From positions 1 to 10,448 of the forward strand of contig DIDB01000086.1 in assembly GCA_002417905.1 (NCBI GenBank): a stretch of 10,448 bases of DNA, read 5' to 3'. The position numbers and the translations under genes are program-made. This document shows positions 9,419 to 10,448 of the stretch, piece by piece (the first letter of the stretch is position 1; every line of letters begins with the position of its first letter). A model generated the notes under the pieces. That model was not told where the DNA came from, ran no database searches, and saw nothing but the letters and a program-made list of their open reading frames with translations. The DNA comes from Pseudomonadaceae bacterium UBA5811. Lineage in GTDB: Bacteria > Pseudomonadota > Gammaproteobacteria > Pseudomonadales > Pseudomonadaceae.

Positions 9419-10448
9419 ATGACCCGCGATGAATTCCTGCGGCTGGCCGCTGAAGGCTATAACCGCATTCCGCTGTCCCTTGAGCTGCTGGCTGATTTCG
9501 AGACCCCCCTGTCGCTGTATCTGAAGCTGGCTGACAAACCCGATACCTACCTGCTGGAGTCTGTCCAGGGCGGGGAGAAATGGGGGCGTTACTCGATCAT
9601 CGGCCTGCCCTGTGACACTGTCCTGCGGGTGTCGGGCCATCAGGTACAGGTCAGTCACCGGGGGCAGGTGGTAGAGTCCTTGGACTGTGCAGACCCGCTG
9701 GCGTTTGTGGAGGCGTTCCATGCCCGCTACCGGGTAGCCCCGGTGCCGGGGCTGCCGCGTTTTAATGGCGGGCTGGTCGGTTATTTTGGTTATGACTGTG
9801 TCCGCTATGTGGAAAAGCGCCTGACCAAATGCCCCAATCCGGACCCGCTGGGCACTCCGGACATTCTGCTGCTGGTTTCAGATGCACTGGTGGTGTTCGA
9901 TAATCTGGCGGGCAAGCTGCACTGCATTGTGCTGGCTGATCCACAGCAGCCCGATGCGTGGGCACAGGGCCAGGCCCGGCTGCAGGCACTGCGCCAGCAG
10001 TTGCGCCAGCCGGCTGCGCCACGGCCCGGGCTGGAATTTACGGCTCTGGATCAGGTGGCCGAACCCGTGTTCCGCTCCAGCTTCAGCCGTGAGGATTACG
10101 AGCAGACGGTCACGGCCATCAAGGATTACATCCTGGCGGGTGACTGCATGCAGGTGGTGCCTTCACAGCGGATGAGCATCGATTTCAGCGCAGCCCCCAT
10201 TGATCTGTACCGGGCACTGCGCTGTTTTAATCCGACCCCCTATATGTATTTTTTCAACTTTGGGGATTTCCATGTGGTTGGCTCTTCTCCGGAGGTACTG
10301 GTCCGGGTGGAGGAGGGGCAGATTACGGTGCGGCCGATTGCCGGAACCCGGCCCCGGGGGGCAACAGAGGAACTTGACCAGGCCCTGGAAAAAGACCTGC
10401 TGTCCGATACCAAGGAAATTGCCGAGCACCTGATGCTGATTGATCTGG
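9419..10448 (+). CDS. trpE: Anthranilate synthase component I TrpE, 5' part (runs off window)
   Basis: TrpE converts chorismate to anthranilate, using ammonia from the TrpG glutaminase subunit; it is the committed, feedback-inhibited step of tryptophan synthesis. The ATG at 9419 follows GAGG by six bases. The 343 complete codons seen are roughly two thirds of the usual ~500. The N-terminal anthranilate synthase I domain covers about 15-165, with the tryptophan-binding LLES motif at 45-48 and [11 protein letters not shown] at 116-126. The chorismate-binding domain begins near 221 ([22 protein letters not shown]). It includes [11 protein letters not shown] (271-281, also part of the inhibitor site), GSSPE (288-292) and [10 protein letters not shown] (305-314), and the window cuts the frame in AEHLMLIDL. 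The feedback site looks intact, so the enzyme should be tryptophan-sensitive. Distinction from PabB rests on the LLES and NPTPYMYFF motifs and on rpe-gph-trpE order. Confidence 0.96.
   Translation, partial: MTRDEFLRLAAEGYNRIPLSLELLADFETPLSLYLKLADKPDTYLLESVQGGEKWGRYSIIGLPCDTVLRVSGHQVQVSHRGQVVESLDCADPLAFVEAFHARYRVAPVPGLPRFNGGLVGYFGYDCVRYVEKRLTKCPNPDPLGTPDILLLVSDALVVFDNLAGKLHCIVLADPQQPDAWAQGQARLQALRQQLRQPAAPRPGLEFTALDQVAEPVFRSSFSREDYEQTVTAIKDYILAGDCMQVVPSQRMSIDFSAAPIDLYRALRCFNPTPYMYFFNFGDFHVVGSSPEVLVRVEEGQITVRPIAGTRPRGATEELDQALEKDLLSDTKEIAEHLMLIDL

Noticed and set aside
8473..9420. 315-codon minus-strand open frame opposite gph and the gph-trpE gap
   Set aside because: Its product is low-complexity Gln/His/Arg/Pro sequence antisense to a clear HAD phosphatase, with no motif or ribosome site.
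9235..9432. 65-codon frame across the gph-trpE gap with a hydrophobic segment
   Set aside because: It starts at GTG without a ribosome site, overlaps trpE out of frame and has scattered rather than tandem Trp codons. It could not be supported as a gene or as a trp leader peptide.

Overview
The window looks like a piece of a gammaproteobacterial chromosome, most likely Pseudomonadales and close to Pseudomonas. This rests on protein similarity recalled from memory (LptD resembles the P. aeruginosa protein through most of its length), on the AmgK/MurU peptidoglycan-recycling pair, and on the gene order pdxA-surA-lptD / amgK-murU-djlA / DUF3530 / rpe-gph-trpE. GC content is roughly 60% by eye, and coding density is very high. 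No tRNA, rRNA, CRISPR, transposase, phage or defence gene is visible.

Layout. (1) Positions 1-4180 are read leftward: lptD, surA and the first codons of pdxA, an outer-membrane biogenesis operon with a 20-base overlap (lptD/surA) and a 4-base overlap (surA/pdxA). (2) Positions 4181-4314 are a divergent intergenic region serving lptD to the left and amgK to the right. (3) Positions 4315-6757 are a tightly coupled rightward operon, amgK-murU-djlA, with two ATGA stop/start overlaps. (4) Positions 6761-7762 hold a leftward gene for a secreted DUF3530-type alpha/beta-hydrolase-like protein, ending 3 bases from the djlA stop. (5) Positions 7763-7852 are a short divergent region. (6) Positions 7853-9213 hold rpe and gph, again with an ATGA overlap. 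(7) After a 205-base gap comes trpE, cut off by the window end.

How the genes work together. LptD is the outer-membrane LPS insertase and SurA is the periplasmic chaperone that delivers its barrel. AmgK and MurU turn recycled MurNAc into UDP-MurNAc, bypassing de novo MurA/MurB synthesis, so this locus joins two envelope pathways back to back. DjlA is a membrane-anchored DnaK co-chaperone. Rpe (pentose phosphate pathway), Gph (2-phosphoglycolate salvage) and TrpE (first step of tryptophan synthesis) form a metabolic block.

No new multi-gene system is visible; this is mostly a housekeeping region. The observation most worth checking is at the left edge. The first 22 bases are an exact inverted copy of part of the surA signal-peptide coding sequence, and they put a stop codon into pdxA after 33 codons. 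That looks like a fold-back or chimeric assembly end rather than biology. Other points of interest are a low-GC, Asn/Gly/Tyr-rich loop in LptD, the missing serine in the hydrolase-like nucleophile elbow with a Pro/Glu/Ala linker nearby, and an excess of CCGG tetranucleotides.
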